Positions 7,633-17,013 of a stretch of 64,000 nucleotides of DNA are shown here, in pieces. The notes beneath the pieces are model-generated. The model was not told the DNA's origin. It did not search any database and saw nothing but the letters and a program-made list of their open reading frames with translations. Origin of the DNA: Fictibacillus macauensis ZFHKF-1 (lineage in GTDB: Bacteria > Bacillota > Bacilli > Bacillales > Fictibacillaceae); contig NZ_AKKV01000030.1 of the NCBI RefSeq assembly GCF_000269865.1, forward strand, positions 62,001 through 126,000, written 5' to 3'. Both the position numbers and the translations under genes were made by a program. Position 1 is the stretch's first letter; the number at the start of each line of letters is the position of its first letter.

Positions 7633-9252
7633 ATGACCACGTCTACGATTCTCCTATCAATTCTACTCATTGGAGTTGGGATTGTAGTAATTCTGCCGCT
7701 AGCACTATTTATTTATTTGTACATAAAGGATGATCGACAACAACAACACGCCATTTTACGAAATTTTCCGGTGCTAGGGAAAATACGCTACGTATCGGAA
7801 AAAGTCGGCCCAGAATTTCGACAATATTTATTTAATAATGACAACGAAGGCAAACCCTTTTCACGTAAAGAATTTGAGAATATCGTTAAATCTGGAAAAT
7901 ATAAAGAACGGATTATCGGCTTCGGTTCGCTTCGTGATTTTCAAGCGGATGGATTTTATATACGCAATACGTTATTTCCAAAACTATCGGAAGAAATGAA
8001 CATAGATCATGAGCCGAAGGTCCATTCTAAAGTGTATGAAGTAGACGGAGAGAATTTATTCGCCCGCAAAGAGCATCGAAAAAAAGTAGAAGTAAGCCCT
8101 TACTATTTAAAAGATGAAGACGCGATTATTCTCGGAGACGCAACATGTCGACATCCGTTTGTCGTAAAAGGAATGATTGGTCAATCCGGCATGAGTTACG
8201 GTGCACTTGGTGAAAATGCGATTCTCGCGCTTTCACACGGTCTTGCTCTCGCTGGGGGAACTTGGATGAATACAGGGGAAGGAGGTCTATCTCAGGAACA
8301 TCTTGACGGCGGTGGCGATCTTATTATGCAAATCGGACCTGGTCTATTTGGTGTACGAGACAAAGAAGGCAATTTTTCTTGGGAAGAATTTAAAAAGAAA
8401 AGTGATCTTCCCGAAGTTAAAGCATTTGAACTTAAACTCGGCCAGGGAGCAAAAACGCGTGGTGGTCACGTAGAAGGAAATAAAGTCACTAAGAAAATTG
8501 CTGAGATTCGGATGGTAGAACCCGGTGTAACGATTAACAGTCCAAATCGCTTTAAAGATTTTAACGACGTCCCTTCTCTCTTTCAATTTATTGAAAAGCT
8601 TCGTGAGGTTTCAGGCAAACCGATTGGCATGAAGATTGTCGTTGGTGATGTTGATGCATTAGAAACAATGGTGCGTTATATGAAGGAAAGTAACACAGGT
8701 CCCGACTTTATAACCATTGATGGTGGTGAAGGTGGTACGGGTGCTACGTATCAAGAACTAGCTGATTCCGTTGGGTTTCCTATTCACGCTGCACTTCCTA
8801 TTATCGATGAACTTCTTAAAACCTATGGCATTCGCCACCGTGTTAAGCTTATTGCTTCTGGAAAGCTAGCTTCTCCTGATCATATCGCCATTGCCCTAGC
8901 TATGGGAGCTGATTTAATTAATATTGCACGTGGTTTTATGATTAATGTAGGTTGCATTATGGCTCAAGTCTGTCATACCAATCAGTGTCCTGTTGGCGTT
9001 GCAACCACTGATCCAAAATTACAAAAAGGCTTAAGCATTGAAGAAAAAAAATACCGCGTTTGCAACTATGTTCTTTCATTACGAGAAGGATTATTTAATT
9101 TAGCCGCAGCTGCAGGCATTGACTCACCTACAAAATTTTCTCATGAACACATTGCTTTTAAAGATCGCTATGGAAGAATCTATTCCCTAAACGATTTAGT
9201 ACATGCAGCTAAACAGCCAATGAATGACGTTACCTACAGTCCGACTAACTAA
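7633..9252 (+). CDS. yerD: Glutamate synthase-related FMN protein YerD
   Basis: A 539-residue protein holding the FMN-binding central domain of glutamate synthase large subunits, without the amidotransferase part, as in B. subtilis YerD. A single membrane segment is at residues 4-28. The FMN/phosphate-binding loop reads DGGEGGTGATY (about residue 364), and an iron-sulfur-type Cys cluster reads CIMAQVCHTNQCPVGVATTD (about residue 445). It starts at ATG after AAGGAGG. The reaction is unknown. A membrane-anchored FMN/Fe-S oxidoreductase is the safe reading. It is a single-gene unit with two hairpins after it. Confidence 0.85.
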   Translation: MTTSTILLSILLIGVGIVVILPLALFIYLYIKDDRQQQHAILRNFPVLGKIRYVSEKVGPEFRQYLFNNDNEGKPFSRKEFENIVKSGKYKERIIGFGSLRDFQADGFYIRNTLFPKLSEEMNIDHEPKVHSKVYEVDGENLFARKEHRKKVEVSPYYLKDEDAIILGDATCRHPFVVKGMIGQSGMSYGALGENAILALSHGLALAGGTWMNTGEGGLSQEHLDGGGDLIMQIGPGLFGVRDKEGNFSWEEFKKKSDLPEVKAFELKLGQGAKTRGGHVEGNKVTKKIAEIRMVEPGVTINSPNRFKDFNDVPSLFQFIEKLREVSGKPIGMKIVVGDVDALETMVRYMKESNTGPDFITIDGGEGGTGATYQELADSVGFPIHAALPIIDELLKTYGIRHRVKLIASGKLASPDHIAIALAMGADLINIARGFMINVGCIMAQVCHTNQCPVGVATTDPKLQKGLSIEEKKYRVCNYVLSLREGLFNLAAAAGIDSPTKFSHEHIAFKDRYGRIYSLNDLVHAAKQPMNDVTYSPTN

Positions 9253-9257
9253 AAACT

Positions 9258-9298
9258 AAATAGGCTCTCATCCTAAAAGGGGATGCAAGAGCCTATTT
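9258..9298 (+). terminator. Terminator of yerD
   Basis: AAATAGGCTCT pairs with AGAGCCTATTT around an inner CATCC/GGATG stem. The T run is short. Confidence 0.6.
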
Positions 9299-9314
9299 CA
9301 AAATTGTAGTAGAA

Positions 9315-9367
9315 AATAGAAAGAAGGCTCCCTAAAACAATCGTATGAAAGGAGCCTTCTTTCTATT
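9315..9367. terminator. Bidirectional terminator between yerD and the glycosyltransferase gene
   Basis: A perfect stem of about 17 bases (AATAGAAAGAAGGCTCC with its complement) has A- and T-rich flanks, so it can serve both convergent genes. Confidence 0.8.
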
Positions 9368-9381
9368 TATGAACCATTCTA

Positions 9382-10923
9382 TTATCCTCGTTGTCTTACT
9401 TTAATAGAGAAATTATCTTTAACCGTTGAATAGGCAAGAATTTCTTGATCATTCGAGATTGTGAGCAGCAACTCTTCTTTATGCAAAAACGGAAGAAGTG
9501 TTTGTTTATAATCTTCGTACATTAAGTAAAATGCGTAAGTAGCTTCGGCTAATGATTCAAGATCTGCAATGTTAAAGTATATTTCTATTTTCCCTGCTTC
9601 TAACACATTCACATGAAGATCTATATACTGAATATCCTCAATTACTTTACGATTTTGAAGTTTGATTTGCTGAAATGCTGGTATAGAATGACCTTCCATT
9701 TGAACCGTCAGTTTCACTGCACTATTGAAGAGATCCACTTCGGTCGATTTGAATAAAAATGGTATCGGAAGTGTTAACTCTCCATTTTTTATAGAATAAT
9801 ACGGTAAATGGTCTTCATACATGACCGTTTTATCTTTTTCTTCTTTTGACCATTGTATTAAGGCGATAAGATCTTCATATCTGTTTTCTACAAACAGCTG
9901 GAATATAAGGCGATTAATCGGCTTAATAAAACTATCTTCTAGTGAATAAGATCGTTGATAGGAAAAAAAGGTATTTATGACCTTACTATAAATATCAAAG
10001 TAAAGATCTTTTTCTTCACTTTCAAGAAAATGCTGGCGATCAAACAAGCGGGTTGTGCAATCAAATTCGATGATGCGATTAACAATGCGCCGTTCTTTAG
10101 CTTCTGGCAAATTTTTATCCATGACATATTTAAGAACTTCAACATTTGTGTGCATTTTCTCTAACGTATCTGTGCGTTTTGTTAAGGAGACATTCTCCTC
10201 ATCTCGATTAATATAATAGATGGGCGTTGTAGTAGTCGATATTTCAGGAGAATGAAGTAAAACATCTATAAAAAACTGCTTATCTTCAGCATATTTCATG
10301 TCTGGAAATGTAAGATCATGATCTTTAATCACATCTAATTTAACCATGCGTCCACAAGGACTCAAGTGATGAAACATGTGTTGAATCGAATAGGGAGAAA
10401 CCTTTTTACGTACTTTATTCGATTCATGCTTTCCGACTATCGCTTGTTTTTTAGTACCTACTCTAATCGTCTTTCCTACACTAAAGTTAACGCCTGTTTC
10501 CTCCATTAATTCATATAAGGTACTAACCCCTTCTCTAGCAAGCCAATCATCGGAGTCTAAATACATAATATAAGTAGATTGAGCTAAGTATGTTCCTAAA
10601 TTTCGTGGTAAAGCAGGTGTGCCTGTATTTTCACTGAGAAATACCGATACAATATTAGAGTGCATTGTAGAATACTTTTCCATTATGGACTGAGATTCAT
10701 CTGTCGAACCATCATCTACTAAAATGAGTGTTATAGTGTCAACGTTCATTGTTTGGTCAATGACCGAATCTATTGCACGCTCTAAGTAGTCCATCGCATT
10801 AAACACAGGCATAACAACAGTGACTTTAACCTTTTTTTTCAATTGCTCTTTATTCAATAGTTTATATGGAATCCCATAGTACACATTTTTTTTCGTAAAC
10901 GTACGTTTTAGTAAATTTAACAT
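9382..10923 (-). CDS. Family 2 glycosyltransferase, TarS/TarP-like
   Basis: A 513-residue GT-A glycosyltransferase. The GT2 core covers about residues 33-260: VVMPVFNAMDYLERAIDSV, the DDGSTDESQ nucleotide-sugar site, YLDSDDW (the DXD-like metal motif) and, further on, KYAEDKQFF, the usual acceptor/base loop. LSENTGTPALPRNLG and LSPCGRMVKLDVI resemble TarS/TarP, which add GlcNAc to wall teichoic acid. The C-terminal 200 residues form a separate, probably beta-rich region. It stands alone, away from a tag/tar cluster, so the acceptor (teichoic acid or another wall polymer) is inferred. AGGAGGACCT precedes the ATG. Confidence 0.75.
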   Translation of the reverse strand: MLNLLKRTFTKKNVYYGIPYKLLNKEQLKKKVKVTVVMPVFNAMDYLERAIDSVIDQTMNVDTITLILVDDGSTDESQSIMEKYSTMHSNIVSVFLSENTGTPALPRNLGTYLAQSTYIMYLDSDDWLAREGVSTLYELMEETGVNFSVGKTIRVGTKKQAIVGKHESNKVRKKVSPYSIQHMFHHLSPCGRMVKLDVIKDHDLTFPDMKYAEDKQFFIDVLLHSPEISTTTTPIYYINRDEENVSLTKRTDTLEKMHTNVEVLKYVMDKNLPEAKERRIVNRIIEFDCTTRLFDRQHFLESEEKDLYFDIYSKVINTFFSYQRSYSLEDSFIKPINRLIFQLFVENRYEDLIALIQWSKEEKDKTVMYEDHLPYYSIKNGELTLPIPFLFKSTEVDLFNSAVKLTVQMEGHSIPAFQQIKLQNRKVIEDIQYIDLHVNVLEAGKIEIYFNIADLESLAEATYAFYLMYEDYKQTLLPFLHKEELLLTISNDQEILAYSTVKDNFSIKVRQRG

Positions 10924-11321
10924 AGGTCCTCCTAAATACTATTACATTTTCCCGAGTGCTTTCCAAAGTAAACCTAAATTAACACATAACCAACTTTAAA
11001 GTTTAAATAACTTTTATATACATATTATTAAATAGCTGTCACAAAACGCTTTCAAAAAATAGTATAACTACTAAGTGCTTTCTCAACATTTTCCATCAGA
11101 CAATAAAATTTGTCAAATATAAACAATGAATATGTAAGTATTTTTTACTATTTAGTATTTAAGACCTACGAACCATTACCCTGATCTATATAAACTACAA
11201 CAGTCTTAATGACTTACTAAGAAAGAGCTATCGATGAAATTTTTCCTAGAAGGATTGAGTTCTCATAGGAAGTCATACTATAATCAAAGGATAAACTTAC
11301 AAGAAGAAAAGGTGCATATAG
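10924..11321. other. Divergent intergenic region between the glycosyltransferase gene and yfmM
   Basis: About 400 AT-rich bases without a credible gene. It holds the yfmM promoter at its right end and an imperfect cre-like AAACGCTTTCA near 11044. I see nothing else that can be defended. Confidence 0.5.
11255..11284 (+). promoter_or_regulatory. Probable SigA promoter of yfmM
   Basis: TTGAGT, an 18-base spacer and a perfect TATAAT. The -10 is 37 bases before the start codon. Confidence 0.6.
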
Positions 11322-12878
11322 ATGAGTGTTTTAACCGTAAAGAACTTAAGCCACGGCTTTGGGGATCGCGCAATTTTCAATGACGTTTCCTTTCGTTTAT
11401 TAAAAGGAGAGCATGTTGGTTTAATTGGTGCGAATGGTGAAGGTAAATCAACCTTTATGAATATTATTACAGGTAAGCTTCAGCCTGATGAAGGAAAAGT
11501 GGAATGGGCCAAAAATGTTCGTGTAGGGTATTTAGATCAACACACGGTTCTTCAACAAGGCCTCAGTATTCGTGACGTATTAAAAGGTGCCTTTCAGTAT
11601 TTATTTAATATTGAAGCCGAAATGAACGGTATGTATGAGAAAATGGGTGAATCTTCGCCTGAAGAACTAGAAAAATTACTTGAAGAAGTAGGTGTTCTTC
11701 AAGATACATTAACCAATAATGACTTTTATGTTATCGATGCCAAGGTAGAAGAAATTGCTCGCGGCTTAGGCTTAGATGAAATCGGACTTGATCGCGATGT
11801 TCATGATTTATCTGGTGGGCAGCGCACAAAAGTATTGCTGGCAAAGCTTTTACTAGAAAAACCAGAAATTTTGTTACTTGATGAGCCTACAAACTATTTA
11901 GATGAACAGCATATCGAGTGGCTAAAACGTTATTTACAAGAATATGAAAATGCCTTTATTTTGATTTCCCATGATATTCCCTTCTTAAATAGCGTTATTA
12001 ATTTGATTTATCATATGGAAAATCAAGAGTTAAACCGTTATGTAGGCGACTACGAGTATTTCCAACATATCCATGAGGCGAAAAAGCAACAACTTGAAGC
12101 TGCTTATAAACGCCAACAGCAAGAAATTTCTGAGCTGAAAGATTTTGTGGCGCGCAATAAAGCACGCGTTTCAACTCGTAATATGGCTATGTCTCGTCAA
12201 AAGAAGCTGGATAAGATGGACGTAATCGAACTAGCACGTGAAAAGCCAAAACCAGAATTCAACTTTAAAGATGCCCGTACGAGTGGTAAGCTTATTTTTG
12301 AAAGTAAGCAGCTTGTCATTGGTTACGATGAACCACTTTCTCGCCCGCTAGATTTACGCATGGAACGCGGTCAAAAAATTGCGCTCGTAGGAGCAAACGG
12401 AATCGGAAAAACAACGCTCTTAAAAAGTATTCTTGGTGAAATCAAACCAATCTCTGGAACGGTTGAACGAGGAGAATACTTGCATATTGGGTATTTTGAA
12501 CAAGAAGTGAAATCGAACAATAACAATACATGTATTGATGAAGTATGGGATGAGTTTCCTTCTTACTCCATGCATGAAGTACGTGCTGCTCTGGCAAAAT
12601 GTGGGTTAACTACGAAGCACATTGAAAGTAAAGTGAGTGTATTAAGCGGTGGTGAAAAAGCAAAGGTTCGCCTTTGTAAATTAATTAATAACGAAACAAA
12701 CTTGCTTGTTCTCGATGAGCCTACAAACCACTTAGATGTCGATGCGAAAGATGAACTAAAACGTGCATTAAAAGCCTATAAAGGCAGCATTCTTCTCATT
12801 TCTCACGAACCAGAATTTTATCGTGATGTTGTAACAGAAGTTTGGAATTGTGAAGATTGGACGACGAAAGTCTTTTAA
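11322..12878 (+). CDS. yfmM: ABC-F family ATPase YfmM
   Basis: A 518-residue soluble ABC-F protein with two ATP-binding domains and no membrane part. Its family acts on the ribosome in translation quality control or antibiotic protection. NBD1 has GANGEGKSTF (about residue 36), signature LSGGQRTK and LLLDEPTNYLD. The linker at about 245-300 is charged and helical. NBD2 has GANGIGKTTL, LSGGEKAK and LVLDEPTNHLD. Length and sequence follow B. subtilis YfmM almost throughout. Whether it protects against an antibiotic is not known from the sequence. It is a single-gene unit with a promoter and a terminator that is part of a dispersed repeat. Confidence 0.9.
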   Translation: MSVLTVKNLSHGFGDRAIFNDVSFRLLKGEHVGLIGANGEGKSTFMNIITGKLQPDEGKVEWAKNVRVGYLDQHTVLQQGLSIRDVLKGAFQYLFNIEAEMNGMYEKMGESSPEELEKLLEEVGVLQDTLTNNDFYVIDAKVEEIARGLGLDEIGLDRDVHDLSGGQRTKVLLAKLLLEKPEILLLDEPTNYLDEQHIEWLKRYLQEYENAFILISHDIPFLNSVINLIYHMENQELNRYVGDYEYFQHIHEAKKQQLEAAYKRQQQEISELKDFVARNKARVSTRNMAMSRQKKLDKMDVIELAREKPKPEFNFKDARTSGKLIFESKQLVIGYDEPLSRPLDLRMERGQKIALVGANGIGKTTLLKSILGEIKPISGTVERGEYLHIGYFEQEVKSNNNNTCIDEVWDEFPSYSMHEVRAALAKCGLTTKHIESKVSVLSGGEKAKVRLCKLINNETNLLVLDEPTNHLDVDAKDELKRALKAYKGSILLISHEPEFYRDVVTEVWNCEDWTTKVF

Positions 12879-12885
12879 ACAAAAA

Positions 12886-12972
12886 AAGAATGGGACATAA
12901 ACAGCCCTAACTCATAAAAATGGCTTCATCATCGGTTTTCGATGCTGAAGCCATTTTTTGATGTCGCTCGTT
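12886..12972 (+). repeat. Dispersed composite repeat, copy A (includes the yfmM terminator)
   Basis: This segment runs GGGACATAAACAGCC, CTCATAAAAATGG, a hairpin of CTTCATCATCG type ending in AAGCCATTTTTT, then GTCGCTCGTT. The reverse complement of 21300-21388 has the same blocks in the same order, at roughly 85% identity by eye. The hairpin (AAATGGCTTCA with TGAAGCCATTT) and its T run also serve as the yfmM terminator (12917-12959). Confidence 0.75.
12917..12959 (+). terminator. Terminator of yfmM, inside repeat copy A
   Basis: AAATGGCTTCA/TGAAGCCATTT stem with inner CATCG/CGATG, followed by TTTTTT. Confidence 0.85.
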
Positions 12973-13103
12973 ATGTTCAGTTTAGATTGTCTTGCGTTCA
13001 AGTTTGCAAGAGCACCCGATTCGCGCAAAAAGAGAGCAAATCAAGCGCTAAGCTCGCGAATGCGCCACAAAACAGAGAAAATATCGTGTCCCAAGTCCTT
13101 TTT

Positions 13104-14894
13104 TTATTTCTCCCACTTCAAAGCATCTTCTCCACCTTGAATCGGTAAAATCAGTTTACTCTTTTGTAGTGAAACCGTTATTTTCGTGCCTGCTTTTGGG
13201 CGTAGCGTATAATCATGATCACTCGATAACAGCACAAGACCAACTGTATGACCTTTTTTCACAACATAATCATCGGGTTGTAAATCCCACTTAAACGTAT
13301 AATTTTTACCCGGGGTTAGCGCTTGTGACTGTGATGAGGATTTAAGGTTTTGTGGATCCATCCAACCACGCGTAATAATTTCTGAAAACTTCGGACCATA
13401 ATCAACAAGGACAGCTGTTAGGTTAGCAACTGGCTTATCAATGCTTGCCGTTGCTTGCATATATGGCGTACCACTTATTCGAATACCCTTCTTTAATCGA
13501 GGGGTTTGGAAGAGCAAATGATGCTCGCTTGCTTGCTTAGGATCCTCCAGCATGTCTTCAACACGTACGGAAGCATCATCAATCATACGTTGTTTCACCT
13601 GCTCTGTATTCATCTTCGTAGTAAGTTTTCCTGGCTGAAGGGAAAGAGAAACGTTTTCTGTATGCTTAGCCGGCCACGTTTTTTCTTTTTTCCACGTCAA
13701 ATTTTCTCGTTCAATATCGACTGCTGGCTCCTGCATCACATTATTATGACTATTGTACAACCAATAATCAAACCATTTATTCAATGTATGCAACCATGCT
13801 TCTCTACGGAAATTGTATGGCGTATTATGTCCACCTTGATGGAGCCAAAGCTTACGTGGTACATCGAATTTGCCAAGTGCCAGCCACCATGAAGACAATT
13901 GTTTTGTTTTAACGTTCCAATCATTTAATCCATGTACAGAAAACACACTTGCTCGCACATGATGCGCTTTCTTAACATAGTCTCTATGTGCCCAAAAATT
14001 ATTGTAATCGCCTGTTTTCCGATCTTGTTCAGCTGTTAGTTCTTGAGTTACCTTTCTACACTTATCCGGATTTTTACGCGTAGTGATCGCTTCTGCCATA
14101 TTGTCAGCATCTTCACCAGGATAACCACCTGGCGCAATGACTGCACCATTTCCACGGTAATAATCGTACCAAGAACTAATAGCTCCAATTGGGACAATCG
14201 TTTTTAATCCTTTTACACCCGTCGTTGCAACAGCATTAGGTAATGTGCCATCATATGAAACACCTGTCATCCCAACGTTACCTGTACTCCATGTAGCCTT
14301 TACTTCTACTCCCTTCGCATCGTATGCTTTGGCTGATCCATTTAACCAATCAATAACAGCTTTTGCGCCAAGTGTTTCGCGCTCATCCCCTGTTGTTGGA
14401 CAACCATCGGATTGACCCGTGCCAATACTTTCAGCTAGCACCACACCGTATCCTCTCGGAACGAAATAATCATCATAATACCCAGGGAATTTAGAGGCAC
14501 TTCGTAATGCTTTGCTCCCCACTTTCGAAACTCGTGTGTTGCTGTTCTTTGTAGGAACAGCCGTTAATTCCGTATTCACATCATATACAGGAACATCTTT
14601 AATACCAGCATTGTACGGACTCATTTCATAGATTACTGGTACTTTTAAGCCGTGCGCTGTCTCCCGCGGACGAATCAAGTCTGCATGCACGCGGTCGCGT
14701 TTTCCATCGCGATCACTATCAATGGTTGTCTCGATAAACACTCTCTCGACAATCGCCTCATCTAATGCATAAACAGGCTGTGTAATGCCTTTTTTCAGAA
14801 CTGGTTTTTGATACGCTTGTGCTTCTTGCCCTGTTGTCGCTAACAGTGAAAGTAGTAGTGAAGAGCTTACTGCCATGGCGTAAATTTTTTTCAT
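13104..14894 (-). CDS. Secreted Xaa-Pro dipeptidyl-peptidase (family S15)
   Basis: A 596-residue serine peptidase that releases X-Pro dipeptides, exported by an N-terminal signal peptide (about residues 1-27, ending EAQA). The S15 catalytic Ser lies in MTGVSYDGTLPNA (about residue 214), a second family block is ESIGTGQSDGCPTTGDERE, the Asp is in HGLNDWNVK and the His in HQGGHNTPYNF. The C-terminal 200 residues form the expected beta-rich domain. Start ATG follows GAGGAGGGGGATT. It probably feeds peptide nutrition together with the neighbouring secreted nuclease, though the two have separate promoters. Confidence 0.88.
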   Translation of the reverse strand: MKKIYAMAVSSSLLLSLLATTGQEAQAYQKPVLKKGITQPVYALDEAIVERVFIETTIDSDRDGKRDRVHADLIRPRETAHGLKVPVIYEMSPYNAGIKDVPVYDVNTELTAVPTKNSNTRVSKVGSKALRSASKFPGYYDDYFVPRGYGVVLAESIGTGQSDGCPTTGDERETLGAKAVIDWLNGSAKAYDAKGVEVKATWSTGNVGMTGVSYDGTLPNAVATTGVKGLKTIVPIGAISSWYDYYRGNGAVIAPGGYPGEDADNMAEAITTRKNPDKCRKVTQELTAEQDRKTGDYNNFWAHRDYVKKAHHVRASVFSVHGLNDWNVKTKQLSSWWLALGKFDVPRKLWLHQGGHNTPYNFRREAWLHTLNKWFDYWLYNSHNNVMQEPAVDIERENLTWKKEKTWPAKHTENVSLSLQPGKLTTKMNTEQVKQRMIDDASVRVEDMLEDPKQASEHHLLFQTPRLKKGIRISGTPYMQATASIDKPVANLTAVLVDYGPKFSEIITRGWMDPQNLKSSSQSQALTPGKNYTFKWDLQPDDYVVKKGHTVGLVLLSSDHDYTLRPKAGTKITVSLQKSKLILPIQGGEDALKWEK

Positions 14895-14958
14895 AATCCC
14901 CCTCCTCTTTTATCCTCATTTTACCATCCATTTCACACTCACTATAATTTTTATAAAG

Positions 14959-14986
14959 AAAAAAGTCGACCTATAGGAGGTCGACT
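14959..14986 (-). terminator. Terminator of the secreted nuclease gene
   Basis: AGTCGACCT pairs with AGGTCGACT, and the minus-strand T run follows. Confidence 0.8.
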
Positions 14987-14994
14987 CATGCGTG

Positions 14995-15834
14995 TTACTT
15001 TTTCCAAATTTGATTTGCATATTCCGAATGATCAATAAATGGATTGCGGTTATGTTGATAGTCTTTATAAATTACTTCATTGCGATGACGTTCATTATCA
15101 TCTACTGGATCTTGCTCGTTCCATTTAAGAAGAACAGACATTTTACCCATAAATGGATCTTTACCATTGTTTACTTTTTCATTCATTTCTAGATCTGGCT
15201 CACCGTGCTCACCTTCATAGCGAACAGCCATATAGAAGATCATACGTGCGATATCACCTTTAACCGCATCTCTTGGCTCCCAAGAATCACCATCAGCATA
15301 GTTGCCTTTTGCTTCTGAGTTTTCTTTTCCACCCATATCAAAGTCAAGGTTACCACGAGCACTATTTACAGTTACATCTGCAGGTCTTAAGTGATGAAGA
15401 TCCGTTCCTGGTCCATTTGCTGTGCCAAAATCGCCATGTGATTTCGCCCAAACGTGTTCGCGATTCCAATCATCAGGACCGCCGCCATTTGTGCTTTTAC
15501 TTTGAGAACGTCCAGTATATAACAAAATTACGTTATTTGGGTTTTTTGGATCCTCATCTGTTTTCTTCAAAGCATCCCAAACTCCGTTATAAGATAATTC
15601 TGTTTGATTATCAATAATATCATTTAGTGTTTTCTTTAAATCTTGTCCTGTTTTTCCTTTAGCCGGTGCATAGTAGGAATCCACATCTTTTGCTTGGAAA
15701 ACGACCTTGCTTGTTGCTGCATTTTGTACATTTGCTGCTGTTGCATCCGCTTTCATTGTTGGAAGCAGAGCAATATTCCCGATAACGAATGTTGATACGA
15801 TAGATGTAAGCAATGCTTTTTTCGTGCGTTTCAT
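14995..15834 (-). CDS. bsnA: Secreted endonuclease I family nuclease (BsnA/YurI-like)
   Basis: A 279-residue secreted nuclease with a signal peptide ending around KADA (residue 32). The beta-beta-alpha-metal active site of the endonuclease I family is visible: NREHVWAKSHG, with the catalytic His and metal ligands, then DLHHLRPADVTVNSARGN. B. subtilis BsnA (YurI), the extracellular RNase/DNase, has the same layout. A nutritional or phosphate-scavenging role is inferred. A strong GGGGAGG site precedes the ATG. The surrounding basal sequences are ordinary for this genome. Confidence 0.85.
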   Translation of the reverse strand: MKRTKKALLTSIVSTFVIGNIALLPTMKADATAANVQNAATSKVVFQAKDVDSYYAPAKGKTGQDLKKTLNDIIDNQTELSYNGVWDALKKTDEDPKNPNNVILLYTGRSQSKSTNGGGPDDWNREHVWAKSHGDFGTANGPGTDLHHLRPADVTVNSARGNLDFDMGGKENSEAKGNYADGDSWEPRDAVKGDIARMIFYMAVRYEGEHGEPDLEMNEKVNNGKDPFMGKMSVLLKWNEQDPVDDNERHRNEVIYKDYQHNRNPFIDHSEYANQIWKK

Positions 15835-16040
15835 TCGTAAATCCTCCCCATTTTTTCTCTATAGTTTTATTATAAAAGCCAATTCCTTTTCATAGTATAA
15901 AAATTCTTGCAATTCATGAAGTTACAAAAGAATTAAATATTTTCTTAATAAAACACCGTCAATGGTCACTTACCTGCATTTTTTACAACTGTGACTAGTT
16001 AATTCTTACACCTTTTTTTCCGATATTTGTTTAAACAATA

Positions 16041-16070
16041 GAAAAACGCTGCCCTAAAAGAGAACAGCGT
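16041..16070 (-). terminator. Terminator of pheA
   Basis: ACGCTG pairs with CAGCGT, and TTTTTC follows on the minus strand, 12 bases after the pheA stop. Confidence 0.8.
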
Positions 16071-16082
16071 CTAAATATCATT

Positions 16083-16904
16083 TTATAATTTAGTTGTCGT
16101 ATAGCTACCGAGAATATTGACATGATGACCAAACGTTTCAATAACAGCTCTTACTTTTTCTAATACTGGATCTGCGACACTCGCTTCCGCTTCTAAGAAA
16201 AATTGATACGTACCTAACTTTTTCTTCGTTGGGCGAGATTCAATCCACGTTAAATTAATGCCTAGTGTAGAGAAGACTGTTAAGATGGAGGCAAGTACAC
16301 CCGTATACTCATCTCCTGGCGTAACTTGAAGCATTGTTTTTTTCGCACCTAATGACGGCGTTTTGTCTTTAGAGACAACGATAAAACGTGTTTGATTTTC
16401 CGAACTATCCTCTATATTAGCCTGTACCGTCGATAGTTCAAAAAGCTTGCCTGCATAAGAAGAGGCTACAGCTGCAACGTCGCCTCTCCCTGCCTCTTTA
16501 ATAGCTGCAGCAGCCCCCGCTGTACTATCGAAGTGGCGCATGGTTAGCTTCTTTCCACGGAAAAATGCACGGCATTGTGCTAGTGCTGGTGGAATACTCC
16601 AAACTTCTTTAATCTCTTTCATAGACGCCTCGTGCGCTGCTAGTAAATGGAGAGAAACTGGTAAGATAGCTTCTCCTTTTATATAAAGATCATTAACTAA
16701 GAGGCTATCAACAGTCATTGTAATAGTGCCTTCAATTGCATTTTCAATCGGAGCAATTCCTTCGTCAACAAGGCCTTCGCCGACTGCCTCTAATACTTCT
16801 GGAACTGAACTGCACATGTGCCACTCTATAGACTTATCTTTATAATAGTTATGAGCTGCTTCCTCAGAAAAGGTACCATGAGGACCTAAATATGCTACTT
16901 TCAT
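16083..16904 (-). CDS. pheA: Prephenate dehydratase PheA
   Basis: A 273-residue monofunctional prephenate dehydratase, making phenylpyruvate for phenylalanine. The periplasmic-binding-like catalytic lobes occupy about residues 1-180, with AYLGPHGTFSEEAA, GIAPIENAIEGTI and the ENQTRFIVV catalytic TRF motif. A C-terminal ACT domain binds Phe (IESRPTKKKLGTYQFFLE, the ESRP motif). I place the start at ATG 16904, which lies a normal distance after AAAGAGGCG. The longer frame from 16925 would start upstream of that site. Confidence 0.92.
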   Translation of the reverse strand: MKVAYLGPHGTFSEEAAHNYYKDKSIEWHMCSSVPEVLEAVGEGLVDEGIAPIENAIEGTITMTVDSLLVNDLYIKGEAILPVSLHLLAAHEASMKEIKEVWSIPPALAQCRAFFRGKKLTMRHFDSTAGAAAAIKEAGRGDVAAVASSYAGKLFELSTVQANIEDSSENQTRFIVVSKDKTPSLGAKKTMLQVTPGDEYTGVLASILTVFSTLGINLTWIESRPTKKKLGTYQFFLEAEASVADPVLEKVRAVIETFGHHVNILGSYTTTKL

Positions 16905-17013
16905 CTTGCAAACGCCTCTTTTCATGACAGTGTAATACGTATTGGAGAGGATTATATCATTCTTGAAAGAAAATCACCACTTTAACGCAGTAAAGTTACT
17001 CACCATCCTACTA

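Noticed and set aside
12942..13148. Plus-strand frames after the yfmM terminator
   Set aside because: They lie in the repeat region and in antisense to the peptidase gene. No ribosome sites.
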